A stretch of DNA of 64,000 nt from contig JAMPIQ010000005.1 of assembly GCA_024699855.1 (NCBI GenBank), forward strand, positions 93,875 to 157,874. The letters are read 5' to 3'. Origin of the DNA: Aphelenchoides besseyi (Eukaryota; Nematoda; Chromadorea; Rhabditida; Aphelenchoididae). The notes under the pieces are model-generated. The model searched no databases. It saw only the letters and a program-made list of their open reading frames with translations, and was not told the DNA's origin. A program made the translations under genes and the position numbers. Shown one piece after another: positions 1 to 13,137 of the stretch; within the stretch, counting starts at the first letter, position 1; each line of letters starts with the position of its first letter.

Positions 1-679
1 TCTGTTTGAATAAATGAGATTTCGATGAGCATTTTGATTGTTTCTCAAGCGAATGACAACAATGATATGCTTTAATTGATTAAAATGTTTTGGTTCTAAA
101 CTCTGCCAATCAGCATCCAAAACGTTTGATTCATAGAAAATGTACGTGAGTGTCAGTGCTTGTGTGATGGCAACGTTCAAATCTCGAGATCGATAGATAG
201 ATGTAACAAACTAAACGAGTTTGTCATCAGAGCTTTCGGTTTGGGTTACCGCTTTATTCGTAACTTGCAGTTGAATTTAATCGTTAATGAAATTGTATCG
301 TCGACTATCCACGATCTTTATGAAGGCCACTTGGTAGTCACTGTGAATTGTGTTGTACTTAGCAATGGACTTGGCAGCATACGACTGGAACAAAGACTTA
401 AACCATTTCCTATGTCTTACTTTTTCTCTCTTTGGTTGGTTCAATTTTAACGACACAATTCGTGGTGACATGTGGAGTGCAAGTCACTGGTGAAAGAGAC
501 CCAGTACAGAGATCATGAGCTGAGACTAAAGAGCACAAGAGAATTGAAACAATCCATCTTTTCTAGCATCACGCAGCTTTTGATTGGTCTATTTATGCGG
601 AGCGTTAAGTTTGTTAATCGATTTCATTTCTGATAGATAAACTGGTTGTTTAAAAATTTAAACAACTCAACAGTTTGAA
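1..679. other. Gene-free left edge
   Basis: No exon chain or conserved protein is visible in this stretch. Short open frames (for example 160-450 on the plus strand) have no recognisable domain and no splice-site structure. It may hold the 3' or 5' region of a gene outside the window and the promoter of the small reading frame that follows. Confidence 0.5.
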
Positions 680-967
680 ATGAAGATTACATTGTTGCAT
701 TGCAATCGATATTTACTATCTTGCAACAGAACCGTTCACGGCATCTTACCAAACGGAAGACGAAATTGGTCCAAGAAACGTGTATTCGAAATGATTGGTG
801 GTGCCAATAATAAACCGTGCATGTTGCTTTCGGCGGTCTACAGAATCTTGGATTTGTTGCACATTGAAAACGCAAGAATATGTGAAGTAGCGATACTGAC
901 GAGTCTTATCGTAGCCAGTTTGTTATTTTGCCTGAGCGTACAGAGCGCGAAAACAATAGCTACGTAA
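680..967 (+). CDS. Possible small membrane protein, unrecognised
   Basis: A 95-residue open frame starting at ATG 680 and ending TAA at 965-967. The first 60 residues are basic and cysteine-containing. A hydrophobic stretch near the C-terminus (about residues 69-88, around ILTSLIVASLLFCLSV) could be a tail anchor. AATAAA-like signals follow near 1102 and 1144, before the convergent TAF1 gene ends at 1195. I recognise no family, and the frame could be chance. It is listed only because it has a start, a plausible membrane segment and downstream polyadenylation signals. Confidence 0.22.
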   Translation: MKITLLHCNRYLLSCNRTVHGILPNGRRNWSKKRVFEMIGGANNKPCMLLSAVYRILDLLHIENARICEVAILTSLIVASLLFCLSVQSAKTIAT

Positions 968-1194
968 GATCGATCAAATGAAATTGAATGACTTGTTGGG
1001 TTTAGCGGGTGCAAAATTCATTCTCAACTATTTTAGTGAAAAGATATGAGAAGCCTACATTTCGTCAAAATCGCGCTTGTACAACGCTTACAAATAGAGT
1101 AATAAACTTGTTTGAATTTTGTACATCTTTTATGTGCACATCAATAAAACAGTTATATAGTGTTGTTCAGTAAAAGAGTTAAAAGTAGAAAGAA

Positions 1195-4100
1195 TTAAAG
1201 CGCATCATATTCCAACTCTTCGGGGTTCAATCGCGGTCGTTTACTCGGCGTGTTATCATCCGAATCGGAATCACTAAGCGCAAGATCGGCATTCAGTTGA
1301 CCAAACGCGTGCATTTGACTAGTAGCCAATCCATCGGCTGTTGATTCCCATATATCTTGTGTTGATTCGTCGTAATCGATTTGAGACTCATGTTCCACTT
1401 GATCAACATCCGGTCGGCTTTCTTGGTCGTCTGCTTGAGTGAAAGTGTCACGAGTTGTCTCATCAACATCGACGAATTCACCACCCTGACCGTCAACTGG
1501 AGCACAGATTCGGGATTGTAGCTCTTGAAGCTCCGTTTTTTCTTCGATCAACTTTTTAGCGCATTCAACAATTTCCTTTGCCTTTTGCGTGTACAGAGAT
1601 TCAGGACCATTGTACGTCAAGCTGTTTTCATAGATCTAAATATAACTTATATAAGTTCTTTGTTCAGTTTACTAACCAAACGAATGTCAGACATGAATGC
1701 TTCAATGCTCTGATAGTCCTTGTTCTTTGCTTTCTGTTCGATTGTTCCGAGATCCATCGGATTGGAAATACGCGTGTAATACTCGGGCAGCTTCAAAGAT
1801 ACGATCGTCTAACAAATTCCAGCTAGTCCTTACCTTTCGACCATCAACTTTTACGTGGAAAGCCGCACTTTTCGGAACGTTTTTGCATCGCTGAACAATG
1901 TCGGTGAGGATGTACGAGAAACCGACGAGATCATTTTCGTGAAGAAGAGGATTGATCGCCTTTTCAATATCGATCAGTCGGGATTCGTGTTCTTTGATCA
2001 TGCGAAGTGCAATTTCACAAGTCTAAACAACTCTGTTAAGAGGAAAAAACCAGAGAATCGTACCGTTTTGGCGGCCACCGTAATCGGATGAGTGATTCCG
2101 TTGTAGATCTCCGAGTTATTCACAATCAAACTTAAATCCGCCAAGAATTGACTACGCAGCTCGTATTGATATTCGTTGATTCGATTTCGAACTTGCTGTA
2201 GATCCATGGGATTTTTGATGATTTTGTAGTAATCGGGAACAACTTTGCTGTTTACTGGCTTCATCAACGGATCTACACCAGTCACAGACTTGAGCTCGTT
2301 GAAAATGTCGAGTAGAATGCTGGACATTGAAACGCGTGGATCGGCGCGACGACGTTGCACGTGTTTAGTCGGACCAAACAAGTAATCGGTATCGTCGACT
2401 GCAGCACGTTTTCGCCAATTAGAACCACTACGTGAATGCCGAGCACTCGAGCTTCCAATCGTTGATGCGGGAGAAGCCATTTCGGCAGCATAAGACGAAC
2501 TGGCAAAGTCCTCGATCTCAATTTCATTATCGTAACGAGTATGTCCACTCGAATGCGGTCTCTTCTCATCTTCCAGTTGATTAACTAACTTTTGTTGATT
2601 GATATATTCAGGTGGAATACGTAATCTGAAAAGTAAACTTACAACCTCTCAACAACAAGTTCGACTCACTTTAATTCTTTTTTCTTTTGTTCTTCAACAA
2701 AGCTCATAAACTTCTTACTGATTTTGAATTTCGTGCCCTCACAAGTCAGCAGTTCGCCACTGGCCATGCTCATTTCTTCAATTGAAATGTTTGGTTCTTT
2801 ACTCTAAAATCGAAGTATGTTCATTTCTCTAAGTTATCAACCAAATACCTTGCAGACGTCGGCCACCGTTTTCTCGCCCTTCTTCTTCGGATCTTTGCCA
2901 TAGAGCGGACAGTTCTTGTTCGTTTTCATGTGTCCGGTTCCACCACAAGCACTGCACTTCATTTTCAACAGACTTTCTTTAATCGGTGCCGGCTTCTTCG
3001 GTACCGCATTCTTCTTCTTTGGTGGACGACCGATTGTTGCTGTTCCTGGTAGTTTTTGTTTTTGTTCGTTTCGTTTGATTCGCCGAAGTTGATCCTGAAG
3101 CCTTCGTTTCTCCTTTCGCTTTTCCTGAAAAATAAACTCACTACTCACTTCTATCTTATTTGAACTCACTTCTTTGTATTCCTCATCCATTTGAGCATAA
3201 ACTTTGATAAACTCCGGTTCTTTGCTTTCACGAATCTTCGTATACGCATCAATGACCTGTTGATTGTTGATGATTTCGACGCGTGTCGATTCACTCCCAT
3301 CGGCTGCTCGAATCGTTCGATAGATTCGCAACTTCTTCACAACTCCACTCGTTGTTGGTTGAGAGGTTTGAGCGATCTCGTCTACAAATCATAATGAATT
3401 TGCTTTCTATTTGCTTGAACTTACTTTTACTTGTCCCGGCAGCAGATTTGCTGTCTTTCGATTTGGCTGTTTCGCCGTGGATCATTCGTTGTAAAGCTCG
3501 TCGTTCCTCCTCCTCGTCCTCCGCTTCAACGGCCTTCTTGTTGGCAGCAAACGAAACTTTTCCACGACCCATTTTTTGAGCGTTCTTTCCCGAATCCAAC
3601 ATTTTCTCCAAATTGCTCGCCATTTCTTCGTTATCCGAATCGGCATTGTCCGAACCCTCGTCGGTACTCAGTTCGTCTGTGCACGAAAGATTACGATTCT
3701 GCAACAGGAATACGCCTTGGCAGTACTGTTTGTACTTTTCGCGCATATCATCGAAGTTGAAACGAATGTTTCCACGAGCAAAACGAGCCATTCCTTAAAC
3801 ACGAATTCATATTTTGATTGCAAAATGAACAAACCGCTAAAATCAGATCGACTCTTGGCTGCTTGAGTGGAGAGCGTTCTGATCACGTCGATAATCTCCC
3901 ACCTCGAGAGCAACTTGATTTCTTCTTCTCGAACTCCGTAGGATCGACAAATCTCTTTTGCTTCTTTCAACGGCAATTTGCGAAGATCAGCGTTTGTTCC
4001 CGTAACCAAACGTTTGGGCATCTGTGGTACTTCTTCTTTTTGAGCTAGAAATCTTGTGTTGAATTAAACTTGATAACTTCACCTTACCGGGTTTTGCCGA

Positions 4101-7100
4101 AACTCGAACATACGAAAAGCCTTGACCACAACCGGTCGGATCGGCGACTCCCGTTTGATCTAAAAGACATTTGCCTTTTATTGCGGCAATATAGGCACGA
4201 GTCGTATTCCATGGAGCACATTTAATCTGAATAGTCACTTTAAAATTATCTCTTTCACTCTGCTGTACCTCATCTTCCATTGTTATTTGATCGTCCGAAT
4301 CGTCGTCGTTTTCGGGCGTAAAGAAGTATCTACAACGTTTACTCGTAGAGTTGCTTTAACACATTCAACCTACTTCTCTCCGTAGCCGGCATCTTTCAAC
4401 CGTTGCTCCGACACTTGCATACTGTATTGTGCACAACACATTTCTGGTGTTACCATACTCAAAACTTCTTCTTTGCTTGGCAAGCGAAAATCACTGCGAA
4501 TGACCTTAAGTTCTTAATTACACAAATTTTGCGTTCTGACTATTACCCAATAGTTTTGTTCAGGTCCAGCACCCAGTCTTTTAAAATCCGAACATTGCTT
4601 TAGCCTTTTACGAATCGAACTCTCGGCATATTGCGGGAATGCTTCTTTGATGTCTTCCATGCGAATGCGTCGTGGCTGATGGTCACTTTCCCAAAACAAA
4701 CGATAAATAAACGCCTGAATTTAATCTATTTGATCAGCTTCAAAGCTTAAAATCACGAACCAACAAGAAGTCGCGAATGAAAACACTCGCTCGTTTAGAA
4801 TTCGGACTCGGCACCTCCAGCAGCGGACACTCTTGGCCAGCAACAAACAGAATTGGACACTCACGCAAATAGAATCTGCAATAACTTTAAAGTTTTAATG
4901 TTAAAAAGCAACTAACCCATCGGCACTTCGAATCAAAATGAAATCTGTTTCCGGTGTTGCATGTCGATAGATCGGTGCACGGAACATGTTGTTTTCGAGT
5001 GCTTGCAAACATTGTCCGGGTTCCAGATTGCCGAGGAAGGGCGAACTCATGGTGAAAGCGGTCTCACCAAATTCACAACTCGGTTCGGGCTCATTTTGTG
5101 TTTTCTAGAACGACAAACTCAACATTTAACACCGAAAACATACGCGTTTATAGTAATTGCGGATCTTCGACGACATTCCCGGTTGACTCAAAAACGGTGG
5201 ATGTTCTTCCGAATACTAAAAACACAATTAATTGTATTAGTCGCGTACCAGCACAGTACTTCAATCAACAACATTTTTCCATCTTTTGATGTCAAATCTC
5301 GTAAACTTCGCATATGGAAAATTTCACCACCACCTTCGACCATTTTTTGTTGTCTTCGTTTCTCTTCGGCTTCTTCCATCTGATGCACAACATTTTTGAT
5401 TGGAACCTCATGTCCGATGTAGTCTCGCATCAAGCGTTTTGTCGGTGCCATTCGATGGAAATGTCGAAGTCGATGGGCGTTCATTTGCGTTGGGAAGAAA
5501 GCACGATGAATGTTTTGAGCGGGAATGGAATGTTGAATAGCTGCACCGCTTCCGATCGAACGTTGCACATTCTTCGGATAGTAATACTCGTCGTTCGACA
5601 AATTGAATGGATCCTTGTCAGCAACCGTCGACTCCAACTGTTCTTCTTCTTCTTGTTTCTGCCGCCTTTGAACTTGACCGAGAATCATCTTCGACTTTTT
5701 CGTGAACGCATGTTCCTGAAGTTCAATTAAGTTTCATTGATTATCTTCGTTTTACCTTTCGATCCGACTGTTTGTTCCCATCGTCTCGATTCCGATCATC
5801 GCCGGGAATATCTTCGGGCATTCCAAAGATTCGAGGATCTTCGTCATACTCGACGGTCAAGATCTTCGGCTCTAAACAACTCGAATGTTTAAATAAATAA
5901 TTTTTTGCTAAGTACGAGGAATTGCTGGCATATCATCGGGATCGTAGATCACATCGTCTTCCCATCTCGTACTTTCCAAATCGTAATTTCCGACCGGAAA
6001 AATAGAATGAGTAGCGGATGGTCCTCGTATATGATTATCTAAATGTAAACTTCGAAGAAAATTCGTGATTACAAATGATAACCATGAGTGAAGGCTGCTC
6101 GATACGATTCGTATGTTCGCGTCTGTTGAGTTGAGGTCCAGCCACATTTCGGTTCTTGACCTTTGTTTAAAGCTTCAATAAACTAAATCAGCAATTTTCA
6201 TTTTTGCCAAAACAAAACTCTAAAACCTGTGGTTTGATTTGCGTGTCGTCGTAGATTACGTCATCTTCCCAAGGCAACAGATTCACGGGTAAAAGATCCT
6301 CTTCCGAGGGCTCTTTCGTAACCAGCGCTTTCTTTGATAACAACGGAATCTTAACAGCGAGGTAAGCAAATAAAAATTCATTGATTACCTTATTCGGTTT
6401 CGTTACTCGAAATCCGTAGTCGAAACGTTTCGGATTTTCAGTGAGACCCATTCGATCGTACCAAATTTGAGCAGGACCAAAACGCCATGGTGGAGGTTCT
6501 TCGTCTTCTTCCGTCTGTGGATTCCGAAGGGCTTCGAGTTCAGCTTCAGAAGCGAGAAGAAAATCCTAAACACCATCTAGATACTCATTTCCAGCCTCAA
6601 CCAACCATTTGATCTTGTGCACAGTCGATACGCCGTGGAAGCTCTCCAAGACTCAATTCCAAAGTTGTCTTTTTCTCTGCTTCAGGTTGTGGTGGAACCT
6701 TTTTGAAGAAGGTTCGTGATGGCCACCAAATCATGTTCTGTCGAAGAGTCTTCGGATGAACGCCGAATAGCGTCGAAACTCGCAGGACTTCACCGGGCTT
6801 GAAAGACGGAAAATACAATCTAAACTGAACGATCAAATCTCGTAAAATTGGTTTTTTCGTACGTCGGATCAACATCTTGATACTCCGGCCCCACGATCCA
6901 AGCCAACGGTCGATCCACCATCGCCTCTTGTGCTTCTTCAGTTTTCATCGATTCGTCGTTCGGTTTCACTTCATTCATATCTACATCTACATAAACACCG
7001 CCAAACAATTCCGAGCGTCGAATGCCGAAATTTCTAAACCACAAAACAACACAAGACCCGAACGAAGAACACACGACCACCGTGAATGGTCAAATCAGAA

Positions 7101-7143
7101 ACATGTTTAATCGAAGATTGGGCGGTTGATTGACCGACATCAT
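1195..7143 (-). CDS. TAF1: TFIID subunit 1 (TAF1/TAFII250)
   Basis: Largest TFIID subunit, a nuclear promoter-recognition scaffold for RNA polymerase II. Exons read right to left. An N-terminal part carries FKPGEVLRV (near 6800), FDYGFRV (6410) and two WEDDVIYD motifs (6265, 5960). The DUF3591/HAT-like core follows, with [41 protein letters not shown] (4660) and [19 protein letters not shown] (4200). Next come the RAPiD-type segment ending in [14 protein letters not shown], a CCHC zinc knuckle ([20 protein letters not shown], 2920), and two bromodomains. The first (about 2330-2030) has PMDL and NSEIYNG. The second (about 2000-1590) keeps NPLL and the YNGPES end, but its PDYYK/PMD part is not obvious in the visible exons. 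The tail is acidic (SDSDSDD). The proposed start at 7143 uses a short first exon spliced in frame at about 7034. The N-terminal TBP-binding (TAND) region is much shorter than in vertebrates. Identity is secure; exact exons at the 5' end are not. Confidence 0.93.
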
Positions 7144-7200
7144 CTTGTCATTAAGACACTTCTTTGAACAAAAATGAGTTGAGAACCGAAAACTACGATA

Positions 7201-7206
7201 TTTATT
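7201..7206 (-). terminator. Polyadenylation signal of the Regnase-like gene
   Basis: AATAAA on the minus strand about 190 bp beyond the stop of the Regnase-like gene and just before the TAF1 start. It is a plausible 3'-end signal. The surrounding 7144-7393 gap shows no coding signal. Confidence 0.5.
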
Positions 7207-7393
7207 CCACTATTTAGTTTACATTTTCGACTGTAAATCTACAGTTGTTCGTAAATGGCTCGATACGTGAATACGATTGTTGATGTGATTAAACTGCGCA
7301 TTTATGCGCTTACAAAGTTGCCAAAATTTTTGGCATACAACTCTCGTAACAACGTCGGTTAACATTCGAGTGGCCGATTACACGGCGATGATC

Positions 7394-9631
7394 TCAATTC
7401 TCGAATCCACTTTGGTAGGCGAGAATTCGTTGACATAAACGTTGTGCGTTGGTTTCGTTCGGATGAGCGTTCAGTACGGCGACAACAGAGGAAACGGGGA
7501 AAATCTGACAGAGATTGTGTTTTATACGTTCACGTTGTTCCACGACGCTCATCATAGGGTTTGAACTGAAAGAACCATTCAGTTGATTAGACAGAAGTTT
7601 CGTACTTTTGCATAAAGTTTTCTGGCGGTTGTGTCGAACAATCACTCCAAACAGATTTGTGCGGAGCAAAAACATCGTTATTCCAATGATTGACGTCGGG
7701 AGTCGCTTGATTAAGAGTCAAAGTGGAATGCGTACGATGTTCGCCAATTGTCGGCCATTCAGACATTAATGTCATGGAATGGTGAATTGAGGAGTCCATG
7801 ACGTTGTTGCAAACGTTCAACGGCGCAGAGGTATGTCGATTGAGTTGGGGATGTTGTGGAGAAACAGGTGAATTGAATGTCATTGGTACAGGAAGCAACA
7901 AATCCGGCTGTTGTGACGGTAGATACTGATGATTGGAATGCTAAAGAACAACTGTTAGTGTTGAACTGACGACTATACACACTTGAATTGCATTGTTTAA
8001 AGCGGCGGTTGCACTGTGAGTTCGAGTAATCTTCCCGTGTATATCCCCGTAATTCATGTTTTGATTGGCGTTGTTTAGAACGTGACGCAGTTGCGGTACA
8101 TCACCAATCGATGCTCCTAAACAAAACAAAGTGCTATTGACTTTCAGTTTGCCTAAAATCTTACGAGCAGAAAGTGTTTGCTTGTGACCATTCTGATGCA
8201 TCAAACGTTCAGTTACACTCAAATGTTGTCCATTCCTTTCGGGATGCAGATATTTACACTTGTTACCGTATCTGAATATTTACAGGTATTGCAGCAATTC
8301 TACTGCCTGTTCTTACGTGCACTTTCGAGCATACGGGCATATTTGTAAGCCAAAATGAGGACGAATTTCCAGGAATCTGTCGAGTTTTGGTCCATGCCTT
8401 CCTAATGGATCCTCAGGTGGAACAAATCTAAAAAAAGACATTACATGTCGAAAAAATGTGTTACTCACTTTCCATCAACAAATGAATACATTAACAGTCG
8501 CTGAGCAATCATTGTCTTATATTCCGGATGGTCTCGAATTGAATCACGAAATTCGTCATTACTCACAATCACCTAAAGTTCACTTGACAACGATAAGTTT
8601 TGCACAAAGACAACTCACTGCTTCCTTGTCAAAAGCCGTAGAGAGTACGTAGCTAAATAAGAAGTCTAAATCGCACAATAGATTTCAACCTACCGATCAT
8701 CGTGGCAGACCATTCGTCGACCGTTGATGCGACGTGATGGAGTCCAAATTAGGATCCCTTCGTTCTCCAATTCAAACAGCAAGTGCTAAAAGCGCGTGAA
8801 GATCAACCCACACACTTTCGCTACTAACTTGGTCGGTAATCGGAGTATCCGGTCGTGGAGTTTCTTGATAGAATTTTGGAACAAAAACGAAAATTTCCGT
8901 GTGACCACGTCGTAAAAAAAAGTTTACACACTCGCGAATACCACTGCACGAGAAGGTCGTTTTGCGTCCATGACTTAAATACAAAACCAATTCATCGGTT
9001 ATAGTAGTTCTTACGTCATAGCAATGTTTGATCCATCAATAACAATCGGTCGAAGTTTTCGTTCGGTCAAAGTTGTTGTCGAAGTGGAGCTTAGCGTGAC
9101 TGTCGGAGTGATTTTCGTTGAATTCCCACACTTATTGTTCGTTTTGTTCTTTGACTTCTTACCCAATTTGATCAGCTCACACAGAACACCGTCCTAAATT
9201 GAAGAGAACTCAAACAAAATTAGTTGATTGCAACACACTTGTTCAGCATTGGGTCCCAATTTGTCCAAAGCAATTTGCAAATGCTCTTCACTGTAGCCGA
9301 GCTTCGCGGCAAATTCTCTTAACGACGAGTCTGACAGCTCTTCAGTACCGGAAATTTCACAGTGAGTGGCGAGATCAATTGTGGTTTGATCAATCAGTTG
9401 AGTACTGTCCGACGGTTCTCGTGATAAAACTTCGTGTTCACTCGAATAACAGGAATCAGAATAACTGCTGTCCAAAGGTTCAATCCTCGATCCCGCACTC
9501 AATAGCGACGAATTGACAGAACTGGTGGCAAAAAGTAGAGGATGTGCGGTCGAGTGGTTACTGTTCTGATTGGATTGTAGTGTTCCGGCTCGTCGTAGAG
9601 GCTCGTGTCGTTGTCTGTTAGATGCGGGCAT
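7394..9631 (-). CDS. Regnase/ZC3H12-family endoribonuclease
   Basis: Cytoplasmic PIN/NYN RNase that cleaves stem-loops in target mRNAs (MCPIP/Regnase family). A Ser-rich N-terminus is followed by a UBA-like segment ([19 protein letters not shown], near 9300). The NYN nuclease opens with [13 protein letters not shown] (9040), then [18 protein letters not shown] and [10 protein letters not shown] (8840). It continues through TPSRR, VCHDD (8690) and [10 protein letters not shown] (8540), so the acidic catalytic residues in IDGSN, ITDQ, HDD and SND..RD are all present. [11 protein letters not shown] precedes a CCCH zinc finger (CPYARKC...CKYLHPE, 8350-8240). After a low-complexity Ser/Asn/His linker, the C-terminus has the conserved helical domain ([18 protein letters not shown], 7470). 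The start chosen is the Met of [11 protein letters not shown] just inside an exon; an upstream in-frame Met near 9712 is possible. Confidence 0.9.
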
Positions 9632-10308
9632 CGATGACAACCACTGAATACGGAGTTTTAATTTAAGTTCGGAAGTTTTAAGACAAAAAAGGCGAAAGCG
9701 GAAGAGAGGCAAACGATTGAACGAGCCGGACGTCAGTTTTTGGCTTATCAGTTAGAGATAGTAGTGAGAGTTAACCTTAACGCACGTCTGGCTGAATCAA
9801 ATGACGCTCACCGAAACGCCCGAATGGCCAATTCAAATCGAATAGTTGACGTTTTTTCAATGACGAGCAACAAGCGACGACGTGATATGTTTAGAGAGCG
9901 TCGTTTAACTCGAGTTCTCGATTGACCATCGATGCGCGTCAACAATCACCTCCGTTAATGCGCTCCACCTCAACGCGCAAACAAAAAAAACAGAAACGTG
10001 AAAACTCGTTTGTCTGCAATTGTGAATAGCGTGCAGAAGAACGTGGTCGTTTAACAGTCGTTTGGTTAAGAAATAGGTCGCAGTATTTTCGCTTGTCCCG
10101 ATGATTTCCGCGGATTTTCATTAATCTTCGTGGATTCGACGATTACAAACAGGAAACGGATTATGGCAACCTTTTTGGCGTAATCTCCACTTTCGGCTGC
10201 CCACGATTCATAACGTGCCAAAAATTTGCCGCTAACCTCCAGAACACTATAACCGACAGTTTATTGAAAGCCGAACATAAACACTACGGTAATAGAAGTC
10301 CTATGCTT
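9632..10308. other. Upstream region of the Regnase-like gene, no gene seen
   Basis: Contains short open frames on both strands (for example 9740-9925 and 9939-10121) of basic, domain-less composition. It probably holds the promoter and 5' untranslated exons of the Regnase-like gene plus the 3' end of the AFG1L gene. Confidence 0.45.
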
Positions 10309-12025
10309 TTACACGACTTTTGCTCGTTCCCAATAGTTAGCCGTACGCATTTCGTTGAGTCGAGAAACAGTTCGATTGAATGCGAAAACCTCTTCGGCTC
10401 CACTGAAGACATTTGCTTCTAAGGCTTCCTACAAATGTTGTTAATTTTAAAGGGATTTAGAGCTTACATCTTCGGCATGAACTTGTAAATCGTCCATGAG
10501 AATGCGCTGACTATCACTCAGTGTTGCGTCCTGATCGACTTCAAACAAATGGTCAATGTCGACAGCTGCACTGCACGATATGCGAATTTTGTGGTCGTAC
10601 AACGTGTCAATGAGTGTAATGAAACGTCGAGCAGCGGACAAATTGGATTTTGTTAGCACCGGTATATCACGAATGAGTACCCAATGAAAGACCCTAAAAA
10701 CCAAATTTACGCTTTTCGAAGTTAATATACCGAGCTATTGTCAAGTAATCTGTAGCACCAAGAGGTCGATTGCACAACTAAAAGATCAACAATACAACAA
10801 GGGTATTTGAGCTTACTTCATCAAAAGTAATGTCAAGAATACGTCCACAACACTTGTGGAACGTTAATGTACGTCCGAGAATATTAATCGTTTTGGATCG
10901 CACGGCTAAAAGTAAATTCAATAAGCACAAAAGATTTGCACGCTTACTATCATTTTGTCCAGCTACTAATCGTTTGAATAGCGAATCTAATGTTTGATTA
11001 CCGTTCTCTTCGATCAAAACATAACTTGGAACATTTGATAGTTTCCCTTCCTGCAACGATCAACGAAAACTTCCCAACATTCCATTACACTCACCAGTCT
11101 GTAGTCTTTACCCGATTCCAAGCTGATCGACACGCATTTTTGTTTCAGAACTTCAATAAAAGGCACGAACTGATGGCGTTGTAAACCGTTTTTGTACAAT
11201 TGATCCGGTGCTCTATTCGACGTGCAAACAACCACCAAACCCAATTCAAAAAGTTCTCCGAATAAACGTTTCATAATCATCGCATCTAAATGAACGCTCA
11301 AATCTCATCCTCCGCTATTGGATTCACCTGCAATGTCGGTGACTTGGAATTCGTCAAAACATAAGAGTTTAGCGTCTTTGACAATCGACTGAGCAATCTC
11401 GTGTACATGATCAATAGCTTCACGATTAAAAACATTCAGCGGATTTGGACGTTGCAGTTTTAGTTCATGTAACTCTGTTTCCTCATGATTCCAAGCTCAC
11501 AAAATGCGAACCTACTCTTGTGAAAGTGCTGCATGAACTGATGAAAATGAACACGTTCTTTCAGTTTGATGTTCGTACAATCGAAGAATAAGTCTGCGAG
11601 CATTGTTTTGCCACCACCAGAAATCGTAAAATCAATAGTTGGATTACAGTCAACTACATACCAACAGTCCCAAAGATGTAAACTCCACGAGGAGCATTTT
11701 CAACGTGTTTCATTGTTGTGCCGAGAAATTTCGAAAGAATCGAAGTCGATGGCTGAGTGATTGTCTTCTTCGCGTATTCTTCTACCTCGCCTTTTAGTCG
11801 ATCCAACTCATGAATAACTTTGATCTGTAGATTCTTAACGAACAAAAATTAAAGCTGAATACTCACCTGGTGCTTGTCTCCCGCTTGTAGTGTGCCATTT
11901 TGGACCAACTCGTCGTATTTGTCCCGAACGCTAATGAATCGATTGACTGAAATATCAATTTTTCTCGAGAATATTTCGAACTTACTTTTCAAAACTGACG
12001 AGTTAGCCCGCAATCTCAAAATCAT
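10309..12025 (-). CDS. AFG1L: AFG1-like mitochondrial AAA-type ATPase
   Basis: Mitochondrial inner-membrane-associated P-loop ATPase (AFG1/LACE1) involved in protein quality control. The start at 12025 gives a short basic, mitochondrial-type leader ([12 protein letters not shown]) and a GTAAGT donor. Later exons carry the Walker A region split by an intron (YIFGTVG ... [11 protein letters not shown], 11650-11590), ERVHFHQFM, the Walker B-like [13 protein letters not shown] (11360), and [24 protein letters not shown] (a sensor region; 11220-11150). Also present are [22 protein letters not shown] and the C-terminal [10 protein letters not shown] motif; the chain ends [15 protein letters not shown] with TAA at 10309-10311. 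Domain order and length match the family throughout. It is divergently paired with the YccV-domain gene, with 116 bp between starts. Confidence 0.92.
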
Positions 12026-12141
12026 TTAGATTATAGCATTCGACTAAAACACTGAAACGACTTCTATTTCAGATGTTGCTTTAAGCCAACGCCAATCGTT
12101 TCGCTTAATTCGTCGAGTCAGTTGATTAATAGAAATGTAAA
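12026..12141. promoter_or_regulatory. Compact bidirectional promoter (AFG1L / YccV gene)
   Basis: Only 116 bp separate the divergent start codons at 12025 (minus) and 12142 (plus). The two promoters and 5' leaders must therefore overlap or be shared. No TATA box is obvious. Confidence 0.5.
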
Positions 12142-12902
12142 ATGGTCGAATATGTTGCCTATTTGACTTTTCTGGTTATCTTCATTTCTCTTCCACTTCA
12201 ATTCTACTTGTCACCGCAATCTAACGGCGAACTCAAATACTATCTAACTCAGTTGGTTTATGTAACGTTTTTCTGTCTTTTAACTTTTGTTTAGATTTGT
12301 TGACAACATTCGAAACAACGAGATTTTCGGGAGTGTGTTGAGGAACTCGGTGGATGAGCAAATCGACGATACGTTGGGCGAAGATCAATACAACGAGTTG
12401 TTGTCCGATGCGTTGAAAGAAGATGGATTGTCGTTGGCTGATGATCATTTCGCGAGTTCTACAGATCCGCGTGATCCAAAACCGCCGTTTGTCAAGTACT
12501 CAGTTGGACAGGTTTTCAAACACACAGTAAGCAATCTTCTCTTATCGAACATGTTTTCGGTCTTCAGATGAACGACTATAGAGCCGTGATAGTTGGATGG
12601 GATGAAAAAGCCAAAGCACCGGATGTGTGGTTTCAGGAACAAAACGGCAAAAAGGTTTGCAGTCACCATTGTGATTTGTAAGCTTTGAGTTACAGGGAGC
12701 GAATGACAGACCTCACTATCTTGCTCTGATCGATTCGCGAGATCGTCATATTCCTCAGATGGGTTATGTTGCTGAGGAGAACATAAACATTGTCGAAGGA
12801 CAATCAATCATTCATCCGCTCATTCAGAAGTATTTCGAACGTTTCAATGGCAGAAATTACGATGTACGTCCGTTTCTCAGGGAAATTTACCCATTTGGTT
12901 GA
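12142..12902 (+). CDS. YccV-like (hemimethylated DNA-binding fold) domain protein
   Basis: Starts at ATG 12142 with a hydrophobic N-terminus (YLTFLVIFISLPLQFYL), likely a signal anchor. An acidic helical segment follows (LGEDQYNELLSDALKEDGLS), then a YccV/HspQ-like domain. That domain begins KPPFVKYSVGQVFKH and continues after an intron with DYRAVIVGWDEKAKAPDVWF, RPHYLALIDSRDR and MGYVAEENI. The chain ends IYPFG with TGA at 12900-12902. In animals this domain occurs in FBXO21 and in small membrane-anchored proteins; no F-box is visible here. The biochemical role in animals is uncertain. An AATAAA lies 117 bp downstream. Confidence 0.82.
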
Positions 12903-13018
12903 ACCGAAAATGTTTCTTCTACGCATTTGTTCCGGTTGTTATATTGACGGGTTGTTCGATTTATTAATTGTGCCTTTAAATTTTCGATTAGAAATGTGCA
13001 ATATGCTTGTAGTGTTAT

Positions 13019-13024
13019 AATAAA
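13019..13024 (+). terminator. Polyadenylation signal of the YccV-domain gene
   Basis: AATAAA 117 bp after the stop codon, in the gap before the Ig-domain gene. This is consistent with the short 3'UTRs elsewhere in the window. Confidence 0.5.
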
Positions 13025-13137
13025 AATTTTGCATTCACTTGTTTTTCTCATATAAACTGATCAGACTGAAAAACGCGATAAGAAGCAGAAAGCAAGTTCT
13101 CTTTGCTGGTGCATATAGAAAACGCCAGGACAGAAGA

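Noticed and set aside
160..450. 96-codon open frame at the left edge
   Set aside because: No family, no splice sites, and competing frame on the other strand.
9740..9925. Basic 61-codon open frame upstream of the Regnase-like gene
   Set aside because: No domain, arginine/asparagine bias, and overlaps the likely promoter.
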